A model generated the notes under the pieces. That model was not told the origin of the DNA. It searched no databases and worked only from the letters and a program-made list of their open reading frames with translations. A DNA stretch of 64,000 nucleotides, taken from positions 4,730,501 to 4,794,500 of the forward strand of contig NC_019676.1 of the NCBI RefSeq assembly GCF_000316625.1. The letters run 5' to 3'. Source of the stretch: Nostoc sp. PCC 7107. GTDB lineage: Bacteria > Cyanobacteriota > Cyanobacteriia > Cyanobacteriales > Nostocaceae. The position numbers and the translations under genes are program-made. Shown here in pieces: positions 18,185 to 27,864 of the stretch. Each line of letters begins with the position of its first letter. The first letter of the stretch is position 1.

Positions 18185-21100
18185 ATGATTAAGAAAATCA
18201 ACTGTCGCCAGAAGCCAAGAAGATTTTTAGCAGCGTTTACTAACATTTCCTTTATCTTAGTCAGCATCATAGTATTTGCTGAATCAGGTGTAGCTGCTAA
18301 GGATTATGTACTCAAGATTACCCAACAACCACAAAAAAACTCACCAGAAGTCAACCGTTCTACCGCAGAGCAAATATTTCAAGAAGGCGAAGAGTTACTA
18401 GAACGAGGCACAGCCATATCTCTAAAACAGGCGATCGCCAAATTTGAAACTGCCTTTAAGCTCTGGCAAAAAATAGGCGATGCTAAACAACAAGCCATCA
18501 CACTCAACGAACTTGGTTTTATTTATGATGCCTTGGGAGACAAACAGCAAGCACTGGTATTCTTCAACCAATCTTTGCCTCTCAGAGAGCAAGTAGGAGA
18601 TATAACTGGACAAGCCGTGACTCTCAACAACATTGGTGGTGTTTATGATGCCTTGGGAGACAAACAGCAAGCACTGGTATACTACAACAAATCCCTACCC
18701 TTATCACAACAAGTAGGCGATAAAGCTGGGCAAGCCGTTACTCTCAATAACATCGGCGGTGTCTACAATGCCTTGGGAGACAAACAGCAAGCACTCAAAT
18801 ACTACAACCGATCCCTGCTAATTTCACGACAAATAGTCAATAAAGTCCAAGAAGCGATCACCCTCAACAATGTCGGCGGTGTTTACGATGCTTTGGGAGA
18901 CAAACAACAGGCTTTGATGTACTACAGTCAATCCCTACCATTATCACGTCAAATAGGTGATAAAGCTGGGCAAGCCGTTACTCTCAATAATATTGGTGGT
19001 GTTTACGATGCCTTGGGAGACAAGAAACAGGCTTTGTCGTACTACAATCAATCTCTACCTTTGAGACGACAAGTAGGAGATAAAACTGGAGAAGCTATCA
19101 CTCTCAACAATATTGGTGGTATCTACGACGCATTGGGAGATAAACAGCAGGCTCTAGCATTTTATGATCAATCTCTAATCCTATCACGACAAGTGGGGGA
19201 TAAAGCCGGGCAAGCCGTTACTTTCAATAATATCGGGCGTGTTTACGACTCCTTAGCAGACAAACAGCAGGCACTACAATACTATAACCAGTCCCTACCA
19301 TTAAGACGACAAGTGGGGGATAAAACTGGAGAAGCCGCCACTCTCAATAATATTGGTAGTGTCTACGATGGCTTAGGGGACAAACAACAGGCTTTAGCAT
19401 TTTATAACCAATCTCTAACCCTCTCAAGACAAGTAGGCGATAAAGTTGGGGAAGCAACGACTCTCAACAACATTGGCGGTATTTACTCTGCTTTGGGAGA
19501 CAAACAGCAGGCACTCAAATACTACAACCAGTGTCTGCCCTTGAGGCAACAAATCGGTGATAAAACAGGGGAAGCCGGCACTCTCAATAACATCGGCCGT
19601 GTCTATGACTCATTAGGAGACAAACAACAGGCACTTAAATACTATAACCAGTCGATGCCCTTAAGACGGCAAGTAGGAGATAAAACTGGAGAAGCCGTCA
19701 CGTTGAATAACATCGGCCGTGTCTATGACTCATTAGGAGAGAAACAGGAGGCACTCAAATACTACAACCAATCCCTATCTTTATCCCAACAAGTGAGTGA
19801 TAAAGCAGGTATTGCAACCAGCCTCAACAATATTGGCGGTGTCTACTCTGCATTGGAGCAGAAACAGCAAGCACTAGTTTACTACAATCAGTCTTTGCCC
19901 CTAAGAAGACAAATGAGGGATCAAGCTGGAGAAGCTATTACTCTCTATAACATTGCCTATTTAGAACGTGATCAAGGCAATCTCAAAAAATCTCTGATTC
20001 AAATTGAAGCAGCTATCAAGCTCATCGAAAATTTACGTACAAAGATTACTAACGAGCCACTGCGTACCTCTTATTTTGCCTCGCAGCAAACCATTTACCA
20101 ATTTGGTAATGATTTATTAATGCAGTTGCACAAGCAATATCCAAACCAAGGTTACGATGGTTTGGCTCTACAAACAAGTGAAAAATATCGTTCTCGCAGT
20201 TTGTTAGAACTACTCACAGAAGCTAACGCTGATATTCGCCAGGGTGTAGAGCCGAAACTACTAGAAGCCGAACAAAAATTGCAACAACGACTGGATGCAA
20301 CTGAGAAACTGCGTTTAGAACTCTATACCAGCGGTCAATATACCCCAGCACAAGCACAAGTTCTAGAAAATGAACTGGCCTCACTTCTCAAAGACTATCA
20401 AGATGTACAAGCACAAATCAGATTAACCAGTCCCAAATATGCTGCACTAACTCAACCTCAACCTCTTTCTCTCAAAGAAATTCAACAGCAAGTATTAGAT
20501 GACGATACTCTGTTGTTAGAATACGCCCTTGGTGAAGAACGCAGCTATTTGTGGGTGGTGAGTAAAACTGACATTAGCAGCTATGAGTTACCTAAACGCG
20601 CAGATATCGAAAAAGTTGTTAAGCAATTTAATTATTTATTGAAAATACGTTACTACCGCCTCAGTGCCAACATCAAGATAGATGCAAGTTCTGGTTTAGG
20701 GACTTTTAGCAGTTACGAAGTATTAGAAAAACTCCATCAAGTACTGATAAAACCAATCGCGGAAAAAATCAAAAACAAACGCTTGGTGATTGTCGGTGAT
20801 GGTGCTTTACAATATCTGCCATTTTCTGCCCTACCTCAACCCGGAACATTAGGTAAGAATTTCAAGCCTCTGCTAGAAACAAACGAAATTCTTTACGTGC
20901 CATCAGCTTCTACTCTAGCTGTTATCAGGCGCGAACACAGAGAACGCAAAACTCCTCCCAAAACCTTAGCTGTGATAGCAGATGCTGTATTTAGCAATGA
21001 CGACGATCGCCTAACGAGAATTATCCATCATCCCATACCAAAACAAAACATTCCCCAGATCAATCCCAATTTCTCTTTTGAGCGTTTATCTTTTACTCGC

Positions 21101-21655
21101 AAAGAAGCTGAGAACATTTTAGCTTTAGTACCTAAATCTCAGACTCTGCAAGCATTAGATTTTGCTGCTAACCGTGCTTTTGTTACTAGTTCTCAACTTA
21201 GTGAATACCGCATCATACATTTTGCCACCCACGGCATTTTAGATACGGAAAACCCAGCTTTATCTGGAGTAGTTTTATCACTATTTGATCAACAAGGAAG
21301 GTTACAAAATGGCTTTTTGCGTCTACAAGATATTTTTAACCTCAAACTACCAGCAGAATTAATTGTCCTGAGCGCTTGTGAAACTGGCTTAAGTAAAGAA
21401 ATCAAAGGCGAAGGATTAGTCGGATTGGCTAGAGGATTTATGTATGCTGGTAGCCCTCGCGTGTTGGTCAGTTTATGGAATGTGGATGATGAAGCGACAT
21501 CAAAATTAATGAGGATATTTTATACCAAAATCTTGAAGCAAGGATTGACACCTTCGGCAGCATTGCGAGAGGCAAGATTGGAATTATGGCGAGATGGGAA
21601 TTATTCTGCACCTTATTATTGGGCGGGCTTTACTTTACAAGGTGAGTGGAAGTAA
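18185..21655 (+). CDS. TPR-repeat CHAT-domain (caspase-like) protease
   Basis: The protein has about 1,156 residues from the ATG at 18185; a TTG 18 bp upstream is less likely. The N-terminus is basic and then hydrophobic (FTNISFILVSIIVFAESGVAA), either a signal peptide or an anchor. Residues about 98-618 are 12 canonical 40-residue TPR units plus a degenerate thirteenth, with consensus TLNNIGGVYDALGDKQQAL and YYNQSLPLRRQVGDK. A linker helix region follows. The C-terminal CHAT domain has HFATHG near 1012 and LSACETG near 1061, so the His/Cys protease dyad looks intact. CHAT proteases include HetF and the separase/caspase clan. The target and trigger are unknown. A frameshifted CHAT remnant lies just upstream and a possible partner just downstream. 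Confidence 0.92.
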   Translation: MIKKINCRQKPRRFLAAFTNISFILVSIIVFAESGVAAKDYVLKITQQPQKNSPEVNRSTAEQIFQEGEELLERGTAISLKQAIAKFETAFKLWQKIGDAKQQAITLNELGFIYDALGDKQQALVFFNQSLPLREQVGDITGQAVTLNNIGGVYDALGDKQQALVYYNKSLPLSQQVGDKAGQAVTLNNIGGVYNALGDKQQALKYYNRSLLISRQIVNKVQEAITLNNVGGVYDALGDKQQALMYYSQSLPLSRQIGDKAGQAVTLNNIGGVYDALGDKKQALSYYNQSLPLRRQVGDKTGEAITLNNIGGIYDALGDKQQALAFYDQSLILSRQVGDKAGQAVTFNNIGRVYDSLADKQQALQYYNQSLPLRRQVGDKTGEAATLNNIGSVYDGLGDKQQALAFYNQSLTLSRQVGDKVGEATTLNNIGGIYSALGDKQQALKYYNQCLPLRQQIGDKTGEAGTLNNIGRVYDSLGDKQQALKYYNQSMPLRRQVGDKTGEAVTLNNIGRVYDSLGEKQEALKYYNQSLSLSQQVSDKAGIATSLNNIGGVYSALEQKQQALVYYNQSLPLRRQMRDQAGEAITLYNIAYLERDQGNLKKSLIQIEAAIKLIENLRTKITNEPLRTSYFASQQTIYQFGNDLLMQLHKQYPNQGYDGLALQTSEKYRSRSLLELLTEANADIRQGVEPKLLEAEQKLQQRLDATEKLRLELYTSGQYTPAQAQVLENELASLLKDYQDVQAQIRLTSPKYAALTQPQPLSLKEIQQQVLDDDTLLLEYALGEERSYLWVVSKTDISSYELPKRADIEKVVKQFNYLLKIRYYRLSANIKIDASSGLGTFSSYEVLEKLHQVLIKPIAEKIKNKRLVIVGDGALQYLPFSALPQPGTLGKNFKPLLETNEILYVPSASTLAVIRREHRERKTPPKTLAVIADAVFSNDDDRLTRIIHHPIPKQNIPQINPNFSFERLSFTRKEAENILALVPKSQTLQALDFAANRAFVTSSQLSEYRIIHFATHGILDTENPALSGVVLSLFDQQGRLQNGFLRLQDIFNLKLPAELIVLSACETGLSKEIKGEGLVGLARGFMYAGSPRVLVSLWNVDDEATSKLMRIFYTKILKQGLTPSAALREARLELWRDGNYSAPYYWAGFTLQGEWK
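18479..20040 (+). repeat. Array of 120-bp tandem TPR-coding repeats
   Basis: The DNA repeats with a strict 120-bp period, equal to 40 codons. About 12 units share long identical stretches such as GCCTTGGGAGACAAACAGCA. The array is in frame within the TPR-CHAT gene, and the last unit is degenerate. Such an array is prone to unequal recombination and to assembly collapse. Confidence 0.9.
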
Positions 21656-21721
21656 AAGTAGAAAATTTGTTTTTACTTTCTGCTGAGTTTGGGAATACTA
21701 AACTCAGCACTGAATATACTT

Positions 21722-22996
21722 ATGGCTTTTTTACACGGAATTACTAAAATTTTTGTACGTAATAACTCTGGAATAAGTTCCTCTGTCACTCCACAGCAAC
21801 CAGCAAAATTAAAAACCCTGGCTGAATTAGAACAGGAAATAGCCGCACAAGGACAAGTTCGTAATAACTCCTCTCAACAAAAACCTGGCAAAGCCAAAAA
21901 AGGTATAGGTAAACTGATTTGGATCACAATACTCATCGGCGTTCCCGCAGGTATAATTTGGGTGGCGAATCAGCCTTCACCAATGATTCGCCGGACTGTG
22001 GTACAAAATGCGCCATTGTTGTTGCTTCCTAGTTACATTAGTATAGAACAACATTATCGGCAAGCTTTGGTGTCACTTGAACAAGCTGAATACTTGATTG
22101 AAAGACCAACTAGTGCAGCCGATTTGGCGTTGGGTGAAGAACAACTGCAACAGACAAAAATACATCTCAATAACTTGCCAACTGTGTTAGCCAACGATTG
22201 GCCAGAATATAAATATGGCTGGTATGAATGGCGGTTCAGCGTTTATGGTTTGAATGCGGCGCGTCGTCAAGTAGGACAATTAGAAGCCAAGGCTTTTCAA
22301 GAAAAAAATGCCCAAACTTTGCTGGTTGATTATAACCAAGCATTATTAAATGCTAAACAGCAGTATCAACAAGCTACAACCATAACCGATAAAAAGTCAG
22401 CGATCGCCGCTTGGCGTTCAGCACTCGATAAGTTAGCAGAAATTCCCGGACAAACCTTAGCTGGCCAAACTGCTCAAAATCAACTAGATGGCTACAAGCG
22501 AGAATTTCAGGAAGTTGTCGGATTAGCCGCCGGCAATGAACGTGTCAGTACTTTAATTACCGCCGCCCAACAATTTTCTTGGCAAGCTGCAAAAGCTGGT
22601 CAAAATCCACCGCATACCGTTACCGAATGGGAACAAATAGAAAATTTATGGTCAGAAGCAATTCATCGTTTACAACAGATTTCTTCCTCAGATTTAGTAG
22701 GTTATGCCCAAGCACAAAAGTTATTAGCAACTTATGAAACTAATTTAGGTCAGGTGAAAATCAGACGCAAAGCGGAGGCTGATGCTGTACAAACTTTAGC
22801 TAGAGCGCAACAAGAAATTGAAAGCTTAGTAGCTTCTATGCCCAATGACCCCAAAAATTTGGATCGTAATCGGGTAATTAGTCAGTTGCACAGTATTATT
22901 AACCAATTAGAAAAGGTGGAAAAAGGTACAACTGTTTATTTAAAAGCTCAAGAGCTATTGCTATCTGCCAATAATAAATTCAAGCAATTCCAGTAA
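21722..22996 (+). CDS. Membrane-anchored helical/coiled-coil protein, function unknown
   Basis: From the ATG at 21722 the protein has about 424 residues; a TTG at 21689 is an alternative. A basic Gln/Asn-rich cytoplasmic part precedes one transmembrane helix (LIWITILIGVPAGIIWVA, about residues 60-80). The rest is a long helical region with repeated units such as AKQQYQQATTITDKKSAIAAWRSALDKL and EWEQIENLWSEAIHRLQQI. The Trp-containing helical repeats are reminiscent of the larger protein at 39780-41840. It begins only 66 bp after the TPR-CHAT gene on the same strand, so co-transcription and a functional link are plausible. I do not recognise a named family. Confidence 0.7.
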   Translation: MAFLHGITKIFVRNNSGISSSVTPQQPAKLKTLAELEQEIAAQGQVRNNSSQQKPGKAKKGIGKLIWITILIGVPAGIIWVANQPSPMIRRTVVQNAPLLLLPSYISIEQHYRQALVSLEQAEYLIERPTSAADLALGEEQLQQTKIHLNNLPTVLANDWPEYKYGWYEWRFSVYGLNAARRQVGQLEAKAFQEKNAQTLLVDYNQALLNAKQQYQQATTITDKKSAIAAWRSALDKLAEIPGQTLAGQTAQNQLDGYKREFQEVVGLAAGNERVSTLITAAQQFSWQAAKAGQNPPHTVTEWEQIENLWSEAIHRLQQISSSDLVGYAQAQKLLATYETNLGQVKIRRKAEADAVQTLARAQQEIESLVASMPNDPKNLDRNRVISQLHSIINQLEKVEKGTTVYLKAQELLLSANNKFKQFQ

Positions 22997-23031
22997 GACT
23001 TTTCTATTAATTCTAACTTTTGAAATCTTAT

Positions 23032-23586
23032 TCAAGGTTTTAAATCTAGTAATCCATCTTCTTTTAATTTGGGATTGAAGCGGAGTTGCATTTGCAAACC
23101 ACGCGATTCCAAAACTTTTAAAATTTCTGCTTCAACTCGCCGTGCTACATTCTTAATAACTTTTATTTGTGCTAACTCATCATTAGCGGGATTTTGATAA
23201 TTCACCTGTTCTTCTGGTGTCATGATGCTTTTGACGTTGATCGGCTGTGTCCATATTTCTTTATTCTCTCCGTTGCCTATGGGTACAGTTCCATTTTCGG
23301 CAATCCAGGCATTTTCAATAGTTTCTAAAACTGTCCGATTGGGACGTTCAATAGTTTGACCTTTCACCCAATAACATTGTTCTGGCTGACGGACTAAATG
23401 TTGTTTTAGGCTTAAATAAATATCACGAGAATATCCGACAAATTGTAGCGATTTATTTTGGTCAAATATTGCATATACACCTATTTTTCCTTGGAATATG
23501 TCAGGTAATTGGCCTGCATCATCAATGTAAGGAATATACTCTAGGGTTGTTAAAGATGGAGGATTTGTTTCGTCAGCCATAGCCAA
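23032..23586 (-). CDS. GIY-YIG nuclease family protein
   Basis: The 184-residue protein has a GIY-YIG-like core in its first half: GKIGVYAIFDQNKSLQFVGYSRDIYLSLKQHL, where GVY and FVGYS take the places of GIY and YIG. The family cuts DNA with a single catalytic Tyr/Arg/Glu set, here plausibly in VLETIENAWIAENG. Cyanobacterial and plastid proteins of this kind are standalone and of unknown role. The gene is convergent with the preceding coiled-coil gene, 35 bp apart. An in-frame ATG at 23580 is an equally good start. Confidence 0.75.
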   Translation of the reverse strand: MAMADETNPPSLTTLEYIPYIDDAGQLPDIFQGKIGVYAIFDQNKSLQFVGYSRDIYLSLKQHLVRQPEQCYWVKGQTIERPNRTVLETIENAWIAENGTVPIGNGENKEIWTQPINVKSIMTPEEQVNYQNPANDELAQIKVIKNVARRVEAEILKVLESRGLQMQLRFNPKLKEDGLLDLKP

Positions 23587-23665
23587 AGTTGAATTTTGTG
23601 ATTTATTAATTGAGCATTCCTATAGTAAATAATTTGAACATAATTTTTACAAGATAGTCAAAAGA

Positions 23666-23697
23666 AAAAGGCAAAAGAAACTTTTCTTTTGCCTTTT
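23666..23697 (-). terminator. Intrinsic terminator of the rpoB-rpoC1-rpoC2 operon
   Basis: A perfect 12-bp stem, AAAAGGCAAAAG with CTTTTGCCTTTT, has an 8-nt loop. Read leftward it is followed by a T-rich tract. It lies 23 bp past the rpoC2 stop. The same sequence unit occurs after rpoC1 and rpoB. Confidence 0.8.
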
Positions 23698-23719
23698 ATG
23701 CTAATTACGAACTTTCTAT

Positions 23720-26700
23720 TTACATATCGAAATCATCTTCATCATCGTCAACTTCCTCATATTCATCTTCTTCGTCATCGGATACGAGGTCATGAACTTC
23801 ATGGACTCCATCAAGAATCAAATCATCTTCATCCAAGATTGAGCCTGTGCGTCGGCTACCATAAGTACCTTCGGTTAGCGAAGGTGTATCTAAATTGTAG
23901 GCACGAGCAGTGCGATCGTCTAACACCATATCTAGTGGATCATCTACTTCATCCAGAACACTGGTAGTGTCCAGAGTCGCGTAATCTTCGATCGCACCTG
24001 GTTCATCATAAGTATTGTATCCAGTACCCGCCGGAATCAAGCGTCCAATAATTACGTTCTCTTTCAGACCCCGCAGCCAGTCAGATTTGCCTTCAATTGC
24101 TGCTTCCGTTAAGACCCTGGTGGTTTCTTGGAAGGATGCAGCCGAGATAAAGCTATCGGTGTTCAAGGATGCTTTGGTGATACCCAACAGTACGGGTGTG
24201 TATTGCGCCCTAGCACCACCTGTAATGGCCATTGCTTCGTTGACTTGTTCAACTTGGCGCAATTCTACCAACTCCCCAGGCAGCATGGTGGTATCTCCAC
24301 CATCATCTATCCGCACTTTGTTGGTCATTTGGCGGACAATCACTTCGATGTGTTTGTCGGCAATATCAATCCCTTGGGACTGATACACTAACTGTACTTC
24401 GTTTACCAAGAATGTTTGCACTTTCTGCAAAGCATGACTGGCGCAAGCATAGACTCCATCCTCAGAACCCAAGCTGAAGAAGATTTCTAGAATTTCGTGG
24501 GGGTTAGAGGGGCCATCAGTGATTGGTTGTCCGGCTAAGACGTGATAACCATCAGGTACTATTAAGTTTTGTCCTGGGCCAAGGGGATAGTCGCTGATTA
24601 CACCATTAGATTCTACAATTTTCACAGCGATCGCTTCATCGCCATCACCATAAACAACCTTGACTTCCCCAGCACGGCGGATTAAGACGCACGCTTCTTT
24701 TGGTTTGCGAGCTTCTAGAAGTTCTTCAATCCGGGGCAAACCTTGAATGATATCTCCGGTTTTCGCACGTTCAAATACCAACAGCACTAAGTTATCACCG
24801 CGCTGTACTAAATCACCGTCTTCTATCTGCAACACTGCACCAGGACTGACTCGGTAGGGACGACCAGCACGAATAGTTACAGTATATTTCTGTGTACTCA
24901 GGGCTGATTCATCACCAGCTGATGCTGGAGCCACAGCCTTAATATCTACAATTTCCCCAGATTCTTCTGCAAATACGCCTGGAGTAATTTCGGCACCTTC
25001 TACCATCAAATCACCAACTTTTACCTTGGGTTTAGAGGCAGTCGTCATCGAAATCATATCGCTGTGACGCAATACTAAGCAACGGCGTACAGTTTCTGTA
25101 CCTTTTTGTACACCCCTGACAATACCCCCTTCTTTACACAAGATTTGGGTACTGGCGACTACAGCACCAGGAGCAATGGTTTCGCCATCTTGTACTTGCA
25201 GCGCTGTCTGAGTACTACCTTGGGTAGCATCAGCAACAATGTCCCGCCGAATGACTAATGATTCCAAAATTACTAGCTGCAAACGCTGTATATCTGGATC
25301 TTGTAGATCAGGAACCAATTCAATATCTGCTGCTAAAGGAGAAGCATTATGGTCTTGTTCACCTTCTTGCTCAATTTCCAATACTAGTTGAGTACGTAAC
25401 AGTTCTACGCCTTCTACTGATTTGACGCGTTCAGCATCTTTGTAAGGTAGACGCTGTACTGCTCGCAGTTGAATTGAACGTCCGGTTTGCTGACTCACAG
25501 ATGTGGTGGAAGGTACATCTGGGGTGTTGGGTACGGCAAATTCTACGACAGGACGACTTAACAAGGCTGGGCCTTCTGGAGATTCTACATACTGGATGTA
25601 GCGCAATTCCGTAAAGGTTTGTCCCAACAATTCTTCACCAGGCTGAACAAAGGTGTTATCCCGCCCAATGACCGCTTCTGGATCATCAACCATGAGCAGT
25701 TCGCCGGGTTTAACTACCACTTCCCGCAGAATGTCGTTTTTCTGGGTAACTTCTACTACACCGCTGTTTTGGCAGAAGATATCTTTCACAACTTCCGAGC
25801 CAGCTTCAACAAACTGACCATCTTCAACCAACAGCAAGGAGATATCTTTATTCACCTCGTGGGTTTCTTCGGGAATCCACAGCATTGTGCCTCCCTGTAC
25901 CACTTCATAACCTTGTTTGGCTTTGCCTTTCTTCTGGACTTCTAGTCCAGCGAATTTCAAAAAGCCACCGGTGGTAGTGCGATAGCGGTCATCAATTAAT
26001 TCGGCTACTACTTGCCCATTCTGCACTTTTGTGCCTGGGGTAGCTCGGAGGTTGAATTCCTGGTTGTTGCCCGTGGAGATGAGGTAGTTGTTTCGCCCTT
26101 GAGAACTGTTAACGGTAACTGCTGCTTGGTCTAAAACTACTGAAGCAGTGATGATTTCAATTTCTCTGGTACTCTTACCAGGAGTAGCTTCTGGCAAACG
26201 CACCACACCACCATGCTGACTGGTGAGCCTGGTTTCGGCTAAAACGCCGTTCGTGGCGATGCGATCGCCATTATTCACCACCAATTCTGCACCAGGGGGC
26301 AAGTTATAAACTTCCCCAGACAAAATCCAAATCAAACCACCTCGTGATGCGGTGGTTGTGGTGTTACCTTGACGGTCTGTTTTTTGTTCAGCAACGACAT
26401 CAGCAAATTTTACCTCTCCGGCTAAGTCAGTGGCCACATCTTTGACCGCTTTTTCGGTGTTGGTACGAGTTGTCCGACCACCAATTGCGACTTCTGCTAG
26501 TAACTGTCCTAGTTTTACCTGTTGACCATCAACTATATATAGTGTGGAACCTTGGGTAACTTGAATTTCTTGGGCAACTGGCGTTTCTGAACCTTCTTTC
26601 TTGGGTTCTAACATCAAGATGCCGTTAGCTTCCACATACAAAGCATCTTCCCCGTGGCGGGTACGGTAGGGTCTTGTCCGCAATTTGCGGGGAATCTTGA

Positions 26701-27784
26701 CTGTCCCAGCCATTTTTGAACGCACTTGTTGTGCTACTTCCCCTGTAAATACACCCCCGGTGTGGAATGTCCGCATGGTTAGCTGAGTACCAGGTTCACC
26801 GATACTTTGGGCAGCAATGATCCCCACTGCTTCGCCCAAGTCTACCATCTTGGCGTGAGCCAAGCTCCAGCCGTAGCAATGTTGACAAACAGAACGTGCC
26901 GCTTCACAGGTCAGAGGCGATCGCACCACCACTTGTGTTACCCCAGCTTTTTGAATTATTTTTGCCAAGTCATCAGAAATGGGGGTGTTGCGTGGTGCAA
27001 TTACTTCTTTGGTTGTAGGATGCACTATATCCTCTCCCACTACTCGTCCCATCAAACGTGTGGCCAGAGGAATCAAGGTTTTGCTACCTTCTGTCATCGA
27101 CTGTAGGGCTAGACCTCTGCTAGTACCACAATCGAATTCTCGAACAATCACATCCTGAGATACGTCAACCAGACGGCGCGTTAGATAACCAGAGTCAGCC
27201 GTCCGTAGCGCTGTATCTACCAATCCTTTACGCGCACCGTAAGAGGAAATAATATATTCTGTGACAGTCAAACCTTCCCGGAAGTTGGTTTTAATTGGTA
27301 AGTCAATAATTTCCCCTTGGGGATCTGCCATCAGTCCCCGCATCCCGACTAACTGACGGACTTGGGAAATATTACCCCGCGCCCCAGAAAACGCCATCAT
27401 GTACACGGAGTTGAGGGGATTGGTTTTCTTGAAGTGAACAACTACCTCATCTTTGAGAGCTTCACTGGTACCATTCCAGGTGTCAATTACTTTCTGGAAA
27501 CGTTCAACTTCTGTGATTTCTCCCCTTTGGTAACGCGCTTCTGTCGCCCGAATTTCTTCTTCTGCGGCTTCTAGAAGACTGCGCTTGCTAGGTGGTACCA
27601 TCAAATCATCTACACTGATGGAAACCCCGGCTCTAGTAGCGTAACGGAAACCTAAATCTTTCAGTTTGTCTGCCATTACAGCAGTTCGCGCCGTACCGTA
27701 GTTGGTAAACGCCCAAGAAATTAAATTTCTCAATTGACCTTTGTCAACTACGCGATTGCGAAAAACTTTATTTTCGTTAGTCAT
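23720..27784 (-). CDS. rpoC2: RNA polymerase subunit beta-prime (C-terminal half, RpoC2)
   Basis: In cyanobacteria and plastids the bacterial beta-prime subunit is split, and RpoC2 is the C-terminal part. The 1,354-residue protein begins with the conserved [17 protein letters not shown]. It contains the trigger-loop region ([19 protein letters not shown]), the zinc-binding Cys cluster (CGTSRG and CQHCYGW), and [25 protein letters not shown]. The long insertion of hybrid-like repeats typical of cyanobacteria lies in the middle. The C-terminus has [20 protein letters not shown] and an acidic tail. The start codon lies inside a GTCATTA-type heptamer repeat, with AAGGA ten bases upstream as ribosome-binding site. 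Confidence 0.98.
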   Translation of the reverse strand: MTNENKVFRNRVVDKGQLRNLISWAFTNYGTARTAVMADKLKDLGFRYATRAGVSISVDDLMVPPSKRSLLEAAEEEIRATEARYQRGEITEVERFQKVIDTWNGTSEALKDEVVVHFKKTNPLNSVYMMAFSGARGNISQVRQLVGMRGLMADPQGEIIDLPIKTNFREGLTVTEYIISSYGARKGLVDTALRTADSGYLTRRLVDVSQDVIVREFDCGTSRGLALQSMTEGSKTLIPLATRLMGRVVGEDIVHPTTKEVIAPRNTPISDDLAKIIQKAGVTQVVVRSPLTCEAARSVCQHCYGWSLAHAKMVDLGEAVGIIAAQSIGEPGTQLTMRTFHTGGVFTGEVAQQVRSKMAGTVKIPRKLRTRPYRTRHGEDALYVEANGILMLEPKKEGSETPVAQEIQVTQGSTLYIVDGQQVKLGQLLAEVAIGGRTTRTNTEKAVKDVATDLAGEVKFADVVAEQKTDRQGNTTTTASRGGLIWILSGEVYNLPPGAELVVNNGDRIATNGVLAETRLTSQHGGVVRLPEATPGKSTREIEIITASVVLDQAAVTVNSSQGRNNYLISTGNNQEFNLRATPGTKVQNGQVVAELIDDRYRTTTGGFLKFAGLEVQKKGKAKQGYEVVQGGTMLWIPEETHEVNKDISLLLVEDGQFVEAGSEVVKDIFCQNSGVVEVTQKNDILREVVVKPGELLMVDDPEAVIGRDNTFVQPGEELLGQTFTELRYIQYVESPEGPALLSRPVVEFAVPNTPDVPSTTSVSQQTGRSIQLRAVQRLPYKDAERVKSVEGVELLRTQLVLEIEQEGEQDHNASPLAADIELVPDLQDPDIQRLQLVILESLVIRRDIVADATQGSTQTALQVQDGETIAPGAVVASTQILCKEGGIVRGVQKGTETVRRCLVLRHSDMISMTTASKPKVKVGDLMVEGAEITPGVFAEESGEIVDIKAVAPASAGDESALSTQKYTVTIRAGRPYRVSPGAVLQIEDGDLVQRGDNLVLLVFERAKTGDIIQGLPRIEELLEARKPKEACVLIRRAGEVKVVYGDGDEAIAVKIVESNGVISDYPLGPGQNLIVPDGYHVLAGQPITDGPSNPHEILEIFFSLGSEDGVYACASHALQKVQTFLVNEVQLVYQSQGIDIADKHIEVIVRQMTNKVRIDDGGDTTMLPGELVELRQVEQVNEAMAITGGARAQYTPVLLGITKASLNTDSFISAASFQETTRVLTEAAIEGKSDWLRGLKENVIIGRLIPAGTGYNTYDEPGAIEDYATLDTTSVLDEVDDPLDMVLDDRTARAYNLDTPSLTEGTYGSRRTGSILDEDDLILDGVHEVHDLVSDDEEDEYEEVDDDEDDFDM

Positions 27785-27808
27785 TAGTCATTCGTCCTTA
27801 GTCAATAG
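27781..27808. repeat. Heptanucleotide repeat overlapping the rpoC2 start
   Basis: Read on the plus strand the sequence is GTCATTA, GTCATTC, GTCCTTA, GTCAATA in a strict 7-nt phase, with the first unit running into the start codon of rpoC2. Confidence 0.6.
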
Positions 27809-27813
27809 AAGTC

Positions 27814-27859
27814 AAAAGGCAAAAGTAAAATTACTTTTTTCTTTTGCTTTTTGCCTTTT
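27814..27859 (-). promoter_or_regulatory. Hairpin in the rpoC1-rpoC2 spacer
   Basis: AAAAGGCAAAA pairs with TTTTGCCTTTT just after the rpoC1 stop. It matches the operon terminator unit, but the tract that follows it is less T-rich. It may act as a processing or partial termination site. Confidence 0.45.
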
Positions 27860-27864
27860 TACTT

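Noticed and set aside
18479-20040. Possible CRISPR array from the regular 120-bp periodicity
   Set aside because: The repeats are in-frame coding TPR units without unique spacers of CRISPR size.
18185-21655. Treating the TPR-CHAT gene as a CRISPR-associated protease (Csx29/Craspase)
   Set aside because: No CRISPR array or cas gene was seen in the window. TPR-CHAT proteins are common in cyanobacteria outside CRISPR loci.
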